Program-made: the position numbers and the translations under genes
The notes under the pieces: generated by a model
The model's database searches: none
Told to the model about the DNA's origin: nothing
Seen by the model: the letters and a program-made list of their open reading frames with translations, nothing else
Shown here: positions 31,205 through 32,799 of the stretch, in pieces
Layout of the letters: each line of letters opens with the position of its first letter
How positions within the stretch are numbered: position 1 is the stretch's first letter
Assembly (NCBI GenBank): GCA_046262415.1
Contig: JBHEMU010000091.1
Location: 1 to 32,799 of the forward strand
Length of the DNA stretch: 32,799 bases
Reading direction: 5' to 3'
DNA from: JACDAS01 sp046262415
GTDB taxonomy: Bacteria; Actinomycetota; Thermoleophilia; Gaiellales; Gaiellaceae

Positions 31205-32142
31205 CAGCCGCTCTCCCGCGCCTTGACGAGCCGGAGCAGCGCCGTGTGCAACGGGACCGCGATGCCGTGCCGTTCCGCCTCGCCCACCAGCGCACCCGTG
31301 ATGAAGTCGACCTCGGTCGGCCGTCGGCTCCGGACGTCCTCGAGCATCGAGGGCACGTGAGCGTACGCGCCCGCCGCCGCCTCGGTCTCGCCCCGCCGGA
31401 CGGCGTGCACGTTCATCTCCCACGGATCCTCGTGCAGCTCGACGCCGGCGGCACGGGCCACGAGCTTGCCCTCGTCGACCAGGTCGCGCACGAGGTGCCC
31501 GAGGTCGCCGGGTCGCTCGGTCGCCGCGAACTGGGCGACGTGGGGGAGATCGGTGAGCGCCGCGACCGGGTTGACGGTCGCGTTGAAGATCAGCTTCGAC
31601 CACTGCGCGGGCCGCAGGTCGTCGAAGGCGCGCGCGCGCAGCCCCGCCTGCTCCAGCAGCTCCCGCACCTCGTCCACGCGCTCGAAGGGCAGCTCGCCCA
31701 GGTAGGGGCCCATCCAGGTCTCGGTGTCGAGCTCGTACTCGACGTGCGCGTCCCCGTGGCGTACGCCGCTCATGAAGGTGACGGCGGAGATCAGCGGCCA
31801 CTCCCCGTGGGCGCGGACGATCTGCTCGGCGCCGAGGCCGTTCTGGATCGTCATCAGCGTCGCGCCCGGTGACCGTCCGGCCAGGCCGGCCGCGGCCCGC
31901 TCGAGATCGGTCGCCTTCGTCGCGACGATGCCGAGCTCGAACCCGGGCAGCTCCGCCGGATCCACCGTGGCTGCGACCCGGGCGACGAAGTCGTGCTTGC
32001 CGGAGACCCGCAGGCCCTCGTCGTTCAGGGCGCGCGCGTGCTCGCCGCGCCGGACGAGCACGCTGACGTCGGCGACCTGTGCCAGATGGGCGGCGTAGAG
32101 GCTGCCGATCACGCCCGCGCCGACGACGCAGACCCGCGTCAC
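31201..32142 (-). CDS. 2-dehydropantoate 2-reductase (ketopantoate reductase) family protein, copy 2
   Basis: A 313-residue paralogue of the gene just downstream. It has Rossmann motif VCVVGAGVIGSLYAAHLA, catalytic segment WSKLIFNATVNPVAALTD and RPTEVDFITGALV. The two copies match in layout but differ widely in the middle region, so the duplication is old and they may act on different substrates or form a hetero-oligomer. GTG 32142 overlaps the aminotransferase stop by 4 bases. Confidence 0.88.
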   Translation of the reverse strand: MTRVCVVGAGVIGSLYAAHLAQVADVSVLVRRGEHARALNDEGLRVSGKHDFVARVAATVDPAELPGFELGIVATKATDLERAAAGLAGRSPGATLMTIQNGLGAEQIVRAHGEWPLISAVTFMSGVRHGDAHVEYELDTETWMGPYLGELPFERVDEVRELLEQAGLRARAFDDLRPAQWSKLIFNATVNPVAALTDLPHVAQFAATERPGDLGHLVRDLVDEGKLVARAAGVELHEDPWEMNVHAVRRGETEAAAGAYAHVPSMLEDVRSRRPTEVDFITGALVGEAERHGIAVPLHTALLRLVKARESGW

Positions 32143-32799
32143 GCCAGCAGCTCCCGGTGCCGCGCCAGGGCCCCGAGGACGGCCTCGACGTCCTCGGCCG
32201 TGTTGTAGCAGTGGGCCGACACCCGGAGGTTTCCGTCGCGGGAGGACGTCACGATCCGCGCGGCGGCGAGGGCGGCCACGAGGGCGGGGGCGTCGGTCGA
32301 GGCGATGCACACGAGGGCGCCCCGTCGCTCGGTCGCACGCGGCGTCACCACCCGGCCGCCCAGCTCCTCGACGCCCTCGATCAGCCGCTCGTTGAGCCCG
32401 TTCACGTGCTCCCGCGTCTCGGCGATCCCGATCTCCTCCATCACCTCGATGCCCGCGATCCCCGCGTAGATCGACGGCACGGGCGGCGTCCCCGACTGAA
32501 AGCGCCGCGCCGTGGGGGACGGCGAGTAGTCGTGAATGTCCATGGCGAAGATGTCCTCGTCGGCGAACCACCCCGTCGCCGTCGGCCTGGCCTTCTCCCA
32601 AAGCTCCCGGCGGCAGTAGAAGAACGCCAGGCCGGCCGAGCCGAGGAGGTACTTCAGCGTGCCGGCTGCGAGGAAATCGACGTCGAGCTGCTTGGCGTCC
32701 AGCGGCATGGAGCCCGCGGTCTGGTAGGCGTCGAGGAGGACGAGAGCGCCACGCTGATGCGCGAGCTCCACGACGGCTTCGACGTCGACCATCGCGCCG
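32139..32799 (-). CDS. Class V aminotransferase-fold PLP enzyme (5' end outside window)
   Basis: About 220 C-terminal residues of a class V aminotransferase-fold protein (cysteine desulfurase/kynureninase/isopenicillin-epimerase group). ALVLLDAYQTAGSMP carries the Asp that contacts the PLP ring, and FLAAGTLKYLLGSAGLAFFY the PLP lysine. The reading frame is open to the window end, with GAM before VDVEAVVEL, so the true start lies outside. It heads the four-gene overlapping operon with two reductases and an M24-fold protein, suggesting amino-acid/2-oxo-acid conversion. The exact reaction cannot be assigned. Confidence 0.88.
   Translation of the reverse strand, partial: GAMVDVEAVVELAHQRGALVLLDAYQTAGSMPLDAKQLDVDFLAAGTLKYLLGSAGLAFFYCRRELWEKARPTATGWFADEDIFAMDIHDYSPSPTARRFQSGTPPVPSIYAGIAGIEVMEEIGIAETREHVNGLNERLIEGVEELGGRVVTPRATERRGALVCIASTDAPALVAALAAARIVTSSRDGNLRVSAHCYNTAEDVEAVLGALARHRELLA

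Noticed and set aside
1..32799. CRISPR array, rRNA genes, insertion sequences, integrase
   Set aside because: I saw no regularly spaced direct repeats, no rRNA sequence, and no transposase or integrase motifs on either strand.

Overview
The DNA is very GC-rich. Genes are packed into operons in which one gene's stop overlaps the next gene's GTG or ATG start (GTGA or ATGA overlaps). Many starts are GTG, and several -10 boxes sit 6-10 bases before a start codon, as in leaderless mRNAs. One secreted protein has the N-terminal hydrophobic segment MFVAMVALLVALGGTGGAA, a style I associate with the class Thermoleophilia (Actinomycetota: Solirubrobacterales, Gaiellales). I infer an environmental Thermoleophilia-like actinobacterium. 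No marker gene here proves it.

Layout. (1) 1-5314, minus strand: a leucine/isovalerate degradation group with methylcrotonyl-CoA carboxylase carboxyltransferase, an enoyl-CoA hydratase of the methylglutaconyl type, an MFS transporter and the biotin carboxylase subunit (cut by the window start). A collagen-like secreted protein with a strong terminator hairpin sits inside this group. (2) 5388-6323, minus: a secreted protein of unknown function. (3) 6462-18320, plus: a long catabolic run. It holds a three-subunit molybdenum hydroxylase (CoxM/S/L type) and CoxG, an unrecognised 243-residue protein, fumarylacetoacetase, an LLM-type flavin/F420 oxidoreductase, an M20 hydrolase and a second FAH-fold hydrolase. 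After a 115-base gap come an M24 hydrolase and a DRE-TIM acyl-CoA/oxoacid condensing enzyme or lyase. (4) 18418-19522, minus: a likely toxin-antitoxin pair (HTH protein plus nucleotidyltransferase). (5) 19549-22013, minus: a TIM-barrel isomerase-like protein and a phytoene-desaturase-like FAD oxidoreductase. (6) 22087-26674, plus: a complete Liv-type ABC importer (binding protein, two ATPases, two permeases). (7) 26675-29142: an accessory patch with gene fragments, a frameshifted 120-residue protein overlapping an ImmA/IrrE-like protein with a degenerate zinc site, and the 3' half of a tRNA-Val(CAC), a typical integration-site scar. (8) 29169-32799, minus: a class V aminotransferase (cut by the window end), two tandem ketopantoate-reductase-family proteins and an M24-fold protein lacking most metal ligands.

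Together, regions 1, 3, 5, 6 and 8 suggest import and oxidative breakdown of amino-acid-like, aromatic or N-heterocyclic compounds to CoA esters and central metabolites. The substrate of the molybdenum hydroxylase run cannot be read from sequence and may be a pathway not yet described. The best candidates for unusual biology are that run, the ImmA/IrrE-like bicistron beside the tRNA scar, and the metal-ligand-poor M24 protein.
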